The notes beneath the pieces were generated by a model, which was not told the DNA's origin, did not search any database, and saw nothing but the letters and a program-made list of their open reading frames with translations. A DNA stretch of 64,000 bases from Stachybotrys elegans (lineage: Eukaryota; Ascomycota; Sordariomycetes; Hypocreales; Stachybotryaceae), in NCBI GenBank assembly GCA_020746835.1, contig JAGPNK010000015.1, positions 558,001 to 622,000 on the forward strand. Direction: 5' to 3'. Shown here piece by piece: positions 20,939 through 33,149 of this stretch; the first letter of the stretch is position 1; each line of letters starts with the position of its first letter. A program made the position numbers and the translations under genes.

Positions 20939-22177
20939 TTAAATGATACGATCAACTTCAATAATCCCCCCAATAGTATAGGGCTTTCGCCAAATCTTAG
21001 ATACTTGTAGTCCAGGAATGCCGCTGATCAGTCGCTGCCAATCCTGGTCCGTTCTTTCGGCGGATGAGAAGCACATCATCATAGTCATATCTGCTACAGT
21101 AGCTTGAACAGAGGGGTCTCGGACGCTGACGACATCCTCATGGATCAAGATCTTGGAGTAGCCTGGCTCCATCGCCTCAGCAGTCAGTCTCAGGATCTCG
21201 CTTGCCTGGACATCTGGCCAGTCGTGAAGCACAATGTGAAAGTAGTAGGCTCGGGCACCTTTCACGGGCTGCGGCTTGAAAAAATCATGAGGACAGATGG
21301 TTATCGCTGGGTTTATTGCCAACCCTTCGAGCACGTGTGGTAGGTCTTGCAGGACAAGACTACCCTCAAGAACATCAGAATGTCTGTCGAGGAACTTTTC
21401 GAGATCGTGCCCCTTGCTTCCGCCGACGTCCACGACAAGCGGACGATCGAGTTTGGCACCATCAGTGAGGTTTCTTGTGTCGTACACCTCGGGCCATGGA
21501 GAAATGTTGCCGCGAGCATGGCAGTCCATGGCATTCGCAAAGTCCTTATTCCGGAGCGGCGACGATGCCACAAAGTCAAAGAATGTTGAGTTCTTGCCAT
21601 GAACACGTTGGAAGTTGCCATCTTTCACGTCGGTGGGGTTTTTAAACCCAATTTCTTTCAAGAATGAGGGCATTGATGCTGCCAGTGGAACTTGGATCTC
21701 GTGGTAGAACGTCCCATAGATTGACGATAGGGCAAGGTCTGTGCCCAGGCTCAGTGCCCAGGGAGTGGATGCGTATTTGTCTTCGTCAACCTCGGTGATG
21801 AGATGCTGGGCGGCAAGGTGTCTCAACAGGCGAGCTGATATTTGTAAGTATAGAATAAAATAATGGAATCCAACGAAGATAGGCTTACCCAGGAGCACAG
21901 CGTCGGCGCCAGTCAGCTCAGCAAACTCATTCGCGGTAAGCGGCTTGCTTCCTTGCTCCGCCCACTTGGTAAAAACACCGGCATCGATCAATGATTTAAT
22001 GGCGAAAATTGTGGTAAGTTCAATCCAACCATGGGAACATGCAATGTCCCAAGGTGACTGAACTCTTCGGAGCGCGGCGACAAGAGCGTTACTGAGCCGG
22101 AGACGCTCCGACTCGGAGAGGGACGACCCAGTGTCGATTTCTCCAAGCCGGGAAATGCTTTCATCCACAGATACCAT
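20939..22177 (-). CDS. SAM-dependent O-methyltransferase (COMT-like)
   Basis: Two exons, 22177-21889 and 21834-20939, encode 394 residues. The 54-bp intron (GTAAGC...TATCAG) is a multiple of three and has no stop, so it can be read through; splicing restores the family pattern VLLARLLRHLAA. The ATG at 22177 is preferred to upstream in-frame codons, which lack family sequence. The SAM-binding loop is VVDVGGSKGH; the catalytic region HIVLHDWPD holds the likely general-base His. These enzymes methylate hydroxyl groups of polyketide or phenolic products. With the prenyltransferase, monooxygenase and oxidase nearby it fits a tailoring role. Confidence 0.88.
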   Translation of the reverse strand: MVSVDESISRLGEIDTGSSLSESERLRLSNALVAALRRVQSPWDIACSHGWIELTTIFAIKSLIDAGVFTKWAEQGSKPLTANEFAELTGADAVLLGKPIFVGFHYFILYLQISARLLRHLAAQHLITEVDEDKYASTPWALSLGTDLALSSIYGTFYHEIQVPLAASMPSFLKEIGFKNPTDVKDGNFQRVHGKNSTFFDFVASSPLRNKDFANAMDCHARGNISPWPEVYDTRNLTDGAKLDRPLVVDVGGSKGHDLEKFLDRHSDVLEGSLVLQDLPHVLEGLAINPAITICPHDFFKPQPVKGARAYYFHIVLHDWPDVQASEILRLTAEAMEPGYSKILIHEDVVSVRDPSVQATVADMTMMMCFSSAERTDQDWQRLISGIPGLQVSKIWRKPYTIGGIIEVDRII

Positions 22178-23013
22178 GATGATGGAAGAAATATCAAGAA
22201 CAGAATGCGAATAGAAGGATAGGAGACGTGAATGCCTTAGATATAATAGCAATGGGCATAGAGAAGGTAGGAAAGGTACATTCTCGGGGAGGGAAGGGGG
22301 TGATTGCCAGGACTTATAATAAAACCAACTCTACTAGGATAGAAAGCATCTTCAGCTACAAAGCAGTAAAAGATGTGCGGGGGATGCTGGACTACCTGTT
22401 TTCTCAGCATGCTATCCTCGGCTGTGATACCAAGCGCCATACATGCCGGCCACCTTCCCTCAGACCACCAACAATGCAAAAATGCGGCGCCCATTCTTAC
22501 TTGCCTACCTAGTGCTTATCCTAAAAACGCTGGCAGTTGAACTCCCCTAGGTAACGGTACTTGCACATTCAATGATTACGAGGGGTTGGGGTGCTATTGT
22601 GCAAGTTGGGGGCCACCGACAATGTTACGCCACCGACAATGTCACGTTGCCGATGTAACACGACTACAACCAACCAAGTAATACGACCAACCAACAACCC
22701 CATCTACCCGACGCAATATTGCAGCCACCCACGTATCATGCGACCATCGGGCAAGGTTCTCTACGAGTCATTGCATTGATCGAAATGAGCTATGCCTTGC
22801 AGGTGCCTGCGTCCAAGTCACGAAGACAGGGAGGCTCGCAGGTAGGTACTCCTGGTATTAACTGTCTAGGGGGTGGAGGCCGTTTTTCAATACAGTTTTA
22901 GAGAGACGAAATAGTCCTATAGCTCTATTAGCTTTTTGATACTCTGCTAGTAATAATGGCGGCTTTCTATTAGAGCTGCAAATTACTGCCATAGTCTGCC
23001 ACTATTCCACCAA
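22178..23013. other. Intergenic region with a short tandem repeat
   Basis: The only structure seen is a 17-bp unit, GCCACCGACAATGTTAC, repeated once with one change at 22612-22628 and 22629-22645. No gene was recognised. It contains the promoter of the O-methyltransferase on the left. Confidence 0.4.
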
Positions 23014-24444
23014 CTAATGCCTTGTTACTTTGTATTCCTGTGTCACATGTATGCCTCCGTCGGGTATGAGTCGCTCTGGATCCGTATAACAAGCCCGTGG
23101 ATCTTGGCTGTTACTCTGCCAGTGCTCCTCTGCCTTAACTGACCCTCTACTTTCATATTGAATGTTGACGTCTTGAGAAATACTCGGTCTGATGTTTCCA
23201 GGATCTGTACACTTCGGTAGCTCTCGGTTATGATTTGGCGAGTACTCCAGGGGCACAAATCCTCCTTGGGAGTCATCGCCCGGCTTATATGGATACATGT
23301 TGCCAATCCTCGAATGAGACTGTGATACTGTTGATATGAACCGCTTAAGAAAGTCTTTGTATAGAGGAAGGCATACTGCAATGCCTATGCATATCATAGT
23401 CACAGCAAATTCGATTGCAGACCATAGAATGAGAGGCACTGTAGCTTCTATATCGTGAGATTAGACGGAGAGGTTCAATAGATGCAGCTGAATTACGTAC
23501 TCAGATAGTTTGGGTTTGTCAAGCCGCCGTTAGATGCCGCTCGTTTTATTCCGCATGCTGCCGCTCTAGTGGAAGGACCCAATCAGTAATCTTCCATCCA
23601 GCTGTGGTTTGCCTACTTACGCGATTCCCAGGCTCATAGTCGTGAGAATAACAATTCTCTCTTGCCTTTTGATTTGGAGCTCCCATATGAATAACCAAGG
23701 TAAAACGGCGAAGACAATGTCAACCACTATTGTAAAACCTAGAACTTGATGTCAGCTACACATATTCTATGCCTGGTTTTGTGTCAAATGGAGCACACAC
23801 TATTGAGCACTGTTGAGGCTGAAACGGCGTCAAGATGGCAAGAGCCCTCGATCCGTCGGTCCCAGAGGTAGTTGTGCGGCGAACACCTGCTCAAAATCAG
23901 TTTCCAAAACATATGGGAGTATTTGTATGTTTTAGTAGGAGGTACGTACTGCAACCAGCAAACGAACGTTGTTGAGATAGATGCGCTCATCAAACAGCCC
24001 ATATTTATCCATATTATGACTTTGAGCCAAGTTTTGGTCACCAATCGCAGTAGGAAGAATCCGAGCGACCATTTGGCTAAACTCATGCCAATGACATTGC
24101 ATGTTTGGCCAACCAGCTCCCATAGAATTGCTCGCACTATATTGTCGGGATTCAGAATTTCGTTCATGTTCTGGCCGAATCCGTATTGGGCTGAGACGGT
24201 AATGCAAATCGTGAACATCAGCAGCAGAAGCTGTGGCAAAGCATAGTATATTAGCATTGCAACTGAGGCTATGGCTTTCGGTCTTCCTACTTACAAAGGC
24301 GAGGGAAAAGACGATGTCGTCCACGCCAAAGGAGTGAGTCACAACGACACGTGTATAGATGCGGAGCACCACGAAGATAATCGTCAACCCAGTGAGCACC
24401 CACATCGCTATCACGGTCGACAAGCCCTCTCCTTTGAGCGTCAT
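23014..24444 (-). CDS. Rhodopsin-like (SAT4-type) integral membrane protein
   Basis: Six exons: 24444-24295, 24230-23950, 23886-23801, 23726-23621, 23565-23501 and 23447-23014, giving 373 residues. All introns are 53-74 bp with good donors (GTAAGT, GTACGT). The ATG at 24444 begins just before the first membrane helix; upstream in-frame sequence has no ATG. About seven hydrophobic segments alternate with loops containing RIYTR...VDD, FLLRL and a PHNYLWDRRIEG stretch, as in the fungal rhodopsin-domain/SAT4 family. A polar cytosolic tail of about 110 residues ends the protein. The family's function is unclear; a member occurs in the satratoxin cluster. It may sense or transport cluster metabolites, which is inference. 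Confidence 0.82.
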
Positions 24445-25183
24445 GGCTGTCAATAAAGATGAAGAGCAAGTGAATAAGATTGAAGCGTTGTGAGAATTAT
24501 CCAAGGTTTGCCTTAGGGATATTGACTATCGGTGGTATGTAAAATGGAGGAGCGATGGCTTGATTAGGGGGCAAGATCGATCTCCCCTTCTAGCCCCCAC
24601 AATGTGAGAGGTTGTTGGTCGTGTATGCTTCGCTTGTTTGGAACTTTGTGGTATCTTACGTGAGATTGTATCTTGCCCTTTCAGCCCCAAATACAAGGTT
24701 AGAGGCTGTTGGTCTTACTGTGCGATAAATGACATGGATTTCTCACGGCACAGGCGGCTCGCTATGGTCGTATGCGTCACTGCGCCTTATCAGAAGTGCA
24801 AATATTGGTGTTAGTTATCATTGTTGCACATTGGAACCGAAGTACCTATACAATGGCATGACAGCAAGATTTTTTAGGAACTGTGCCGCGTTCTAGACCC
24901 TTCCTTTGACCCTTTCACCAGTGGTCATTTTAATCGGGCACCATTCTATTGGAAAGAAAATGTGGCATAGGTGACGTGGCATGACGCAACCGTACTTGCA
25001 AAGAATTGAAACTATTGGCATGTAGCTAAAGAAATGCGAAGTAATATCCAGGGCAAACGCTCTATATAATTTCCTCTTAGAATCATGGTGTAACCCTAGG
25101 TTACCATTGGACTCTTCCACCTTCCATTAATCCCTCCTTTCTTTCATTGGTCTCACTACTTTCCATTGCTACACATTTTGATA
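24445..25183. other. Divergent promoter region
   Basis: About 740 bp between the minus-strand membrane protein gene and the plus-strand prenyltransferase gene. No coding frame was recognised; it probably serves as a shared bidirectional promoter. No specific operator was identified. Confidence 0.4.
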
Positions 25184-26578
25184 ATGGATGGGGATTCGGA
25201 CACCTTTCTGAGGCTCGACTCATTAACCCCTGCTTCCGGCAATGAGAATGGCTCTCGATATTGGTGGGAGTCCACTGGCCGCGACTTGGCCAATATGCTA
25301 CGTGCTGCCAACTATCCTCAACAGACCCAGCACCAATTCTTATCCTACTACAAGAACTTCTTGTGCCCACTTCTTGGCGGTGCGATAAGCAACGACAACG
25401 AGTCGCACATGAGAAGCTGGACTTGGGATGGATCCACACACGAATACAGTTTTGAGTTGAAAGGTTCAATGAAAACTCCAGAGGTCCGTTTCGTGGGCGA
25501 CTTTAGCCAGCTTCGGCCTGTGAATTGGACTGACCCATTGAGCTCTGCGAAAACTGACCAAGTTCTTGCAACTCTGGCCACTCGAATTCCTGGCTTTGAC
25601 GACACTTGGTACAAATCCCTTAAAGATTTCCTGGGTTGTTCTCATCTCCCATCGTCCACTCAAAAGGAGTTGGTTGTTGAAACGGGGCATGCGAGCCCAA
25701 TTCTTGTTGGATTCGACATATTTCGCGAAGCCCCGCAGGATTCAAACATGCTGCCTGCGCTGGGCAAAGTCTATTTTCTACCATGCTTCGCAGCAGCAGC
25801 AAAGAATACAACACGCTTTCAGATCATCCGAGCTGCTATTTGCCAGCTGCCGACCATATCTTCCAAGCCCAATATCCTGTCCTCACTTGCTCTTATTGAG
25901 GAGTATCTTGCTTCTAAGTCCGAGGACTGGGAAAACGGCGCGCGATTTCTGTCTACGGACCTGTTGTCCTCGGATCAGACGCGTCTGAAACTATACTTCA
26001 GGTGCCCTGACAGCCACTTTGAGACAATCTGGGACTACTTCACACTGGGAGGCCGCATACCAGGCCTCCAAGATGCCAAAAGTCAGTACCGTGACTTCAT
26101 CGAGTTCTTAACAGACGAGGCAGTAGGCAACCAAGTGAGGTCATCCCGAGCATTGGCAGGAGGTATCGAAACAGGCAGTCGGCGCAAGATGACAACCATA
26201 TACTTCTCATTGGATAACAAGAATCCATATCCTGCCCCAAAGGTTGCATTTTGTGCGCGCAATTTTGCTGCCAATGACGCGCAGGTTGCCCGAGGCCTAG
26301 ATAGGTGGCTTGGCAAGTACGGGTGGGATGATTGCAATAAGTCCATCGAGGAATATATTCGTCATGCTATGTAAGTTTGCTTTTGTCATTTGCGAGCTCT
26401 TTACTTTTGTGTATGAGTCTGACCTGATTATGATAGCATACACAGAGAGCTTGCCGAGAAGGGGGGCGTTTTCTCATTTATTGGGCTTGCTCGGAAAGAC
26501 CCCCGTAAGCAGGACCTTAGTATCCAGATATACTTGTGCCCGGAGCTCTACAATACGCCTAGATCTATATCTTTATAA
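25184..26578 (+). CDS. DMATS-type aromatic (indole) prenyltransferase
   Basis: Two exons, 25184-26370 and 26437-26578, joined in phase 2 over a 66-bp intron (GTAAGT...GATAG), give 442 residues, the usual length for this family. The N-terminal region (TGRDLANMLRAANYPQ, YYKNFLCPLLGG) and the SDNESHMRSWTWDGS-like segment are typical of the Trp_DMAT ABBA fold. The C-terminal exon supplies GGVFSFIGLARKD and IQIYLCPELYN, the conserved end of the family. Members transfer dimethylallyl or longer prenyl groups to tryptophan, indole diketopiperazines, tyrosine or phenolic polyketides without a DDxxD motif. The gene is divergent from the rhodopsin-like gene. No NRPS is present, so the acceptor may be a phenol or a polyketide; this is inference. 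Confidence 0.9.
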
Positions 26579-26805
26579 TCCAACTAGTCTATACCTGGCA
26601 TAATGTCTATCTTCAATAATAGCTGGGTTTAAGGACCACCTGGAGTTCTTATTAATCTGTTGCCCCAAGCATTCATTGCCATACTACTCTTTTAGTTAGG
26701 GTTTACTTGCTAGTATGAAATCTCCTATGTTCAAAGACAGCCAGTTGGAATAACACACATTTGAACATTGCGACTGCTACATGACTGTATACGCATGTTT
26801 GTACA

Positions 26806-27215
26806 TGGTGGCTGCCGCTGCCGCTGCTGTAGCTTCATCATTGTCCTCCGGCTCTATGTCAGGAATTAGGGTCTGCTAGAAGAGTGAATAGGCACGCAAT
26901 AGAGTCGTAGGGGTCTCGCAGCTAGGTCTAGGTTGGTGACGGTTTCAATTCTTGCCCTTCTGCTTCAATGCCGTCTCTGCTCTAGATATTCTATCCGGAA
27001 CTAAGTTATCCCAGCGCCGGCCTGCGGCCTCGCTGGGGTCTCGAGGCTACCCGGGGGCCTAGACCTACGGGTCATGACACTCTAGCTAATGGGCACTATT
27101 AGCCACAACCTAATAATCCCTTTGTTTGACTCTGTTCTTTGGTCCTGTGGGCAACAGGGTAACCATCATTGTTTGCATACACTATTGTTCCTTTTTCTTC
27201 ACTGGACACATCTAC
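26806..27215. repeat. Dispersed repeat, copy 1 (decayed element)
   Basis: Two blocks, about 26806-26860 (a GCCGCTGCCGCTGCTG run followed by CATTGTCCTCCGGCTCTA) and 27117-27215 (CTGTTCTTTGGTCCTG... CTATTGTTCC), recur in the same order at 32955-33140. Most differences between the copies are C/T or G/A changes, which suggests repeat-induced point mutation. The blocks are about 250 bp further apart here. No coding remnant or terminal repeat was recognised, so the element class is unknown. Confidence 0.55.
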
Positions 27216-27560
27216 TCTATTATGACTGCAGCAGAATCCTGACAAAATGGTCTTCGCTGATCCTGATAATGATTTTGGGGTGAATTCAAATGGGTTTGAT
27301 GTAAATATGACGGCGTACTTGCTCAGCCAACAGACTACGCCCATCTTGTCGATTTCGTAGGCACGCAACGGCAATGGCATAATTGGGATTCACCTTCAAG
27401 TGTTGGCTTCTGTGGCATCATGTAACAGTCACCTGCAGCCATGATTTTGTTCCTTCGCGTCATTTGTCTTACGTCTCACTCGGATTCAAGCTGACAGTCT
27501 GGTTCATTCAACTCGACTTTTCCAGTGCAGCGCTTCATTGTGGCCAACTCTGTTGGAACG

Positions 27561-27724
27561 ATGACCAGTATAGTTGGCATCACCGGTGGTTCCCTGCAGG
27601 CAACAGGACTTCTGCTAAACCAGCTGCAGGACCTCAGGGAGGCCCCGGGCACTGTGCAGAGGAAGAACTTCGAACTGCAAACGCTGCCGTCTCGTCACTC
27701 CGAGACATCAACGATGCTGATTAG
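27561..27724 (+). pseudogene. Fragment of a fungal STAND/PigL_N-type N-terminal domain
   Basis: From an ATG at 27561 the frame reads a hydrophobic start (SIVGITGGSLQATGLLLNQL), then REAPGTVQ. The neighbouring frame continues as EELRTANAAVSSLRDI to a stop at 27724. This resembles the beginning of fungal NACHT-type N-terminal domains, with a one-base frame slip near 27660. No downstream ATPase sequence follows. It is interpreted as a truncated, frameshifted relict; the alternative is a short intron-split exon. Confidence 0.4.
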
Positions 27725-27960
27725 GTTTGTTGGGCACAAGTCTCGTTGAAAACTCCAAAACCACCGTCGGCGAACCCGGCAGTCCTCGAACGGCGGAGTG
27801 ACCTTGTAGGGTCAGGCCAATGTGGTCAATATATATTGAGAAGGCCTAGATATGTTTATATAGTTTAAAACATGCACATAGACAGAGAAATGCAAAATCA
27901 TTCGACAACACTATTCCGCTAGAAACTCTCTTAAACACCCTAAACTGTGACAGTGAAATT

Positions 27961-29401
27961 TCATGACTGTCTGGGCGCTGAATCAACGAGGGCCTCCCAG
28001 TTTTCGTCAATATCGCGCATTACATCGGTGTTGAACATAAAATCTTGCCATTCCGAGTCCCTCCATCGATCGTTGGTTCTGTTGTTAACATTCTGGTGGA
28101 TTATTTGTCGGTCTCGCTGCTGTTGTTCGGGCCCATCTCGCAAATGGAGATATCTACCTGTGTCTGATGCACTTGCCGCTAGCCTTTCAGCTCTCTCTTT
28201 ACGTACTTTCTGATAAAGAGATAACGCCAAAGGCACATTGTCTGTGTGTGTGAAGATTCTAGCAAGTGATGCTGCATCTTCTATGCCACTTGCAGCACCC
28301 TGTGCAACGTACGGTAGCATTGGATGGCAAGCATCGCCAGCAAGAGCGATGTATCCATGAACCCAGCAGGGTAGTGGCTTGTACGTGTTCAAAGACCAAT
28401 CAAGAACACTTTCATCAGCATAAGAAATCCACGCTCGGATTTTAGGCGACCATGAGCTATAAAATGCTAGCATCTTAGCTCGGTCACCACGGGTGATCCA
28501 ACAGTCTCTATCCGTGATACTATTGTCGCTTTCATCAGGATGGACCAGCACCATATTGTAGAGCATGTTTCCTCTGAGTGGATAGCCCACAACATGTCCA
28601 CCTGGACCCATATACCGCACTGCCTCGTTCTGATTGAGCATCTCAAGCAGAGCAGGGTCATGCTGAATTCTCTCCCGAGGAATAAGCAGCCGATAAGCTG
28701 CATCCCCAGTAGGTATGGGATCATCTTGGAAGCCGATGGCTGTGGTGATTTGCTTTCTCAGTGTGGATTTTATACCATCGGCAGCGATGACGACATCGGC
28801 GTCCCACCATCTTCTCGCCCCAGTCTGGCGATCAAGCACCAGTATTCTAGGACGAAATGATGGATGGGCCGCAACCACGGAATGAGACGTCAGTATGCGA
28901 CAACCTTGTCCAAGAGCGGCGTGCAGTAGAACCCGCTGGAGGTCTGCTCTATGCACAATACCCGCTGGGGCTCCATATTTCTGCCCAAGTTCGGGCATCA
29001 TGGGCGATGAACCTATCTCGTCATCACTATCATAACGTCTTAAAAGACGCAAGAAGAGTTAACATCTTATGCCCCTACGAGGAAAGCGAGAAAAGGGGCG
29101 AACGGGAGGAAAACAAGAATGCTTACCGGAAACTGGCCTTGGAGGGGAAGGACATAAGGGGTACCAATTCATCCAGCACGCCAAGCCGCTTCAAGATCCG
29201 TGAAGCATTGGGTGGAATCTGAATGCCGGCGCCAACTTCCTTAATTTCTGAGGCGAATTCAAATACAGTGACAGAATGGCCGGTCTTGGCCAATGCTAAC
29301 GCAGTGCTAAGACCCGTTATGCCGGCTCCCACCAGAAGGATTTCAAGAGGCCGGACAGCTGAGCGGTCAGCGCATGTATAAGTATCGCGAACACTGTTCA
29401 T
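27961..29401 (-). CDS. FAD-dependent monooxygenase (salicylate-hydroxylase-like)
   Basis: Two exons, 29401-29127 and 29038-27961, joined in phase 2 over an 88-bp intron, give 450 residues. The FAD Rossmann motif GAGITGLSTALALAKTGHSV lies near the N-terminus. The DG motif (VVIAADGIKS) and the second FAD motif (GDACHPMLPYVAQGA) follow in the usual order for class A flavoprotein monooxygenases. These enzymes use NAD(P)H and oxygen to hydroxylate or epoxidise aromatic or prenylated products. It lies between the prenyltransferase and the oxidase on the opposite strand, which suits a tailoring role in the metabolite block. Confidence 0.9.
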
Positions 29402-30296
29402 CGTGGAATGATTAATAAAAGCTTGACTGGAACTCGTTTATCTAGAGCGCTGACTATCGTCCATGGGGGATGCCCTGTATATATTCGACAGGTATAGGGA
29501 CGCAAATCTCGCCTTCGTGTGAAATTGTGCTTACAAGTACCATCCATGTCAGCACCTAGTCCTTACATTCTTGCCCGTGAGGGAAGTAATGAATCTGACT
29601 GTTATTTTTAACCCCCTTTTTCACAATGCGCTTGAAATTTACTTGGTGCGCAACATTGCCTTTTGGGGATTTAGCCCCGAAGACAGGGGCCATACCTACA
29701 AGGGCTTCGAGCAATCTAGACCCTACCATACAATACCTGATTATGCAGATATGGTTCGTTTTCTCAGGGGCCAAGAAACTACTTTCTTACCTTGGGGGCC
29801 AACAAGCTGCTTTGCCACCTTGGGGGCCACTGTTCGGTGCAAGTCTCGGTGTAATCATGTATTGCTCTGAGATCTTGCGTCTGCTCTTCACGGCACAGAC
29901 AGAGCTGCACAAGCTGTCTATAGTCTCCTCGTCTGGGTGGGGTGGGACATTCCTCCTGGAAGAGTCACCGCAAGATGGAGTAATATTCTGCGGTAGATGG
30001 TAGGAATTCTGCATATTTGTGTTTATACCACCAACAAGGCTTGGCATGATAGTAAGATAGGGTTACATGGGTGATCATGCTGCAACCGATATCCTTATGG
30101 AGTAGCAAGATTAGCCCAGCTGAACAGAGCCTGGATATAAGACCTCGTTAGAATCCAGCATTGTCTTATGGCATCACAAGTCTTGTCGATACCTTTGATC
30201 CTCATGTGACTTTTACTCCCTGGCCAACTCGAAATCTCGCATTATAAAAATATTGATTTAACTTTCCAACCTCTATACTCCACCAAGTCTTTCTTG
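29402..30296. other. Divergent promoter region with short imperfect repeat
   Basis: About 900 bp between the monooxygenase and the oxidase. An ACCTTGGGGGCCA unit occurs twice about 28 bp apart near 29790-29830. Short open frames here carry no family sequence. No gene is called. Confidence 0.4.
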
Positions 30297-32557
30297 ATGA
30301 TGAAGAGTCAAGTTTATCAATTGGTGCTACTCAGCACTTTGCTCATCACCTGGTCCCAAGCCATTTGTAGGATGCCTCGGTATCCCTAAAAGGCTAAGCC
30401 TATTTACTTACCTTCGATTTTCCAGTGGCTTCAGACGGTTTTGATAATTTAAATCTGGAGAAATGGGCCCCCGTAAGGCTACAAAAACTGCACAACTTAC
30501 AAAGTTTGGTCCAGTGGTTCAAATCACTAATCAATGCGTAGGCAAATTATCATGAGAGAAACGAACCTCCGTGGAACTGTGGTACTGATCCTCTCGGACC
30601 GCCCCCGGAGACTGGTGTTGTTCGCAGGTACAACTTCACCATAAGTCGAGGGCTCAAGTCGCCCGATGGCGTCGAAAAAGAGATGCTTCTCGTTAACAAT
30701 CAGTTCCCTGGCCCGCTGATAGAAGCCAACTGGGGAGACATAATCGAGGTTCATGTCCATAATAAGATCGAGAATCCCCAGCAAGGAACTTCGTTGCATT
30801 GGCATGGACTACCACAGACTCGGACTCCTTGGTATGACGGTGTACCGTCGATCCATCAATGCCCAATCGCCCCGGGCGAATCATTTACCTACAGATTCAT
30901 AGCAGAGGTCTATGGAACAACGTGGTGGCACGCGCATTATTCAGCCCAGTATACGGATGGTGCATTTGGACCACTGATAATTCATGGGTGAGCTGTGACT
31001 TTCCCACTATCCCTCCTATGACTTGGATTTCTTCTTCAAACATTCAAAAACTGATCAAATTATAGCCCACGAAGTGCTAAATACGACATTGACGTTGGGC
31101 CGGTGTTGCTTGTATGTCTATGTGTCCACATCTGGGATATTGTCAAAGGCCTTGAGCATCTACTTACTGACTACGCTAGAGTGATTATATTCATGTTGAT
31201 TACCATAGCTATATCATGCCCATCTATCAGCAACCACCCGAGTTTCCGCCAATCAAGAACAACCTAATCAATGGCAAAATGCCATATGACTGTCGTCTTC
31301 CTACAAATGACAGTCGATGCACGGACGACAACATTCACCAGGCCAGATTCCGATTTGAAACTGGCAAAATCCATTTATTGCGGCTCATTAATAGTGGAGG
31401 TTCAGGCATCCAGAAATTCTCCATCGATAATCACGACTTGGTTGTTATTGCCAATGATTTCACGGCGATTGAACCATACACAACAAAAGTTGTTACACTT
31501 GGTGTGGGACAACGATCAGATATTCTCGTTATGGCAAATGGAAAGTCTACTGATGCTGTATGGATGCGTTCTGAGCTTGACGTTGTATGCTTGGACATTC
31601 CAACGATTCAGCCAAACGCTACAGCACCTATTTACTACACAGAAGCAGACATAGAGCATCTTCCGACCTCAAGCGGTGCTCAATGGTCATCCGATGGTTG
31701 TGGAAACGTATGGCACATATTTCCTACATTAATTCCATATATTAACAATTGACTTAGGAACCCCTGGCAAAAACCGTGCCACTTTATCCGAAAACACCCC
31801 CCAGCCCGGACCTCACCCTACACGTGAATATGACGCTTAGGCTGAATAACACTGGCCATTTACTGTTTTTCATGAACAACTCAACACTTTATGCCAGTTA
31901 CGGGTGAGCTATGACCTTCCATGTTCTCCAAATCCACTAGTTGATTCTAAGGTTCCATAACTAATCGCATGGACGTAGCGAGCCCATCTTGAGAGAAGCG
32001 TACAACGGGAGAACAGACTTTGCAAACCGGCCTGAATGGAACGTGGCCTCTACCGGCAACGCTTCAACAGTGCGCTTGATCTTGCAGACCGACTTCCCAA
32101 TTCAACACAGCATGCATCTCCATGGTGTTTCTGACTTCTGGGTCTTAGCTGAAGGGTGGGGTTCTTGGGATGGCAGGATAATAAATCCCCAAAACCCCCA
32201 GCGCCGTGACGTACAGCAAATGCTTCTCGGATCTCCAGAGATGCCTAGCTACATGGTAATTCAGTGGGAATCAACCAACCCAGGAGTTTGGCCTTTTCAC
32301 TGTCATATTCTAATACACTCGAGCACCGGGCTGTTTATGAATTTTCTGGTATGTCTTCACCTTCTAGATTCACTTCTACTACTATTATATCTCGAGAGAA
32401 TCCCTTAGCTAATAAGTCATTATTATAGCAAATGCCAGGTGCCATTAATGATAGTATGATACCAAGAGTTATATCAGAAACATGCGAAGCATGGGATAGA
32501 TTCGCAGCAGAGAACCATGTGGATCAGCCTGACTCAGGCTTACGAGTACCTACTTAA
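30297..32557 (+). CDS. Secreted multicopper oxidase (laccase-like), 8 exons
   Basis: Exons 30297-30366, 30426-30472, 30542-30987, 31066-31111, 31180-31707, 31758-31903, 31979-32348 and 32429-32557 give 593 residues. A signal peptide covers about residues 1-23. All four copper-ligand blocks are present: [27 protein letters not shown] and the HCHILIH block. Two exons are only 46-47 bp, so the gene is invisible without splicing. A second in-frame ATG lies at 30300. Fungal enzymes of this family couple phenols, oxidise melanin precursors or dimerise secondary metabolites. Its place among prenyltransferase, methyltransferase and monooxygenase genes suggests oxidative coupling or ring closure of the product; this is inference. 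Confidence 0.9.
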
Positions 32558-32954
32558 TAAGATAGATAAACAAAGGCACCCTCTAAATACTCTAAGATAT
32601 CTTATTAATTTAGACTTGCTTATTTATAAGCCGAGATAGCCTTGTCCTAGCCTTTAACATATCTTAATTTCCATTGCATTATATAATGGTTAGTTCCTGA
32701 CTATAACTAAGTCTACTGAGATGAGGGAAAACGCAACACCACCCACAAAACGGTCAGTAATGTAGATAGCAGCTTGCAGTCAGGCCGAACCAACTGATCC
32801 AAAAGCTAGCATGTCATGCAATTTCAGAAAAGTCATGTAAAAGAGAGAAAAAAGCATGGTATTTTCAGGTTCCTAGAACCAATCTACTTATACAGATTTG
32901 GGCAGCCTGGCTAGGGCTCCCTGTAGCAACTTGGGCCAAATTTCCCCATCTCAC

Positions 32955-33140
32955 TACGCTTTTGCTGCTGCTGCCGCTGCTGCAGCCCTCTCATTGTTCT
33001 CTGGCTCTAGGTAACAGGAGAAATCATCTAATGATCCTGTTATTTTTTAATACTGTTCTTTAGTCCTGCAGGTAGCAAGGCCACTATTATTTATATATAC
33101 TATTGTTTTTTTTTGTACACTAGACGCACCTACTACATCA
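32955..33140. repeat. Dispersed repeat, copy 2 (decayed element)
   Basis: Contains the GCTGCTGCTGCCGCTGCTG/CATTGTTCTCTGGCTCTA block and the CTGTTCTTTAGTCCTG...CTATTG block of 26806-27215 in the same order, only about 75 bp apart. It is more AT-rich than copy 1. It ends just before the PKS 3' flank at 33150. Confidence 0.55.
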
Positions 33141-33149
33141 AGTATTTAG

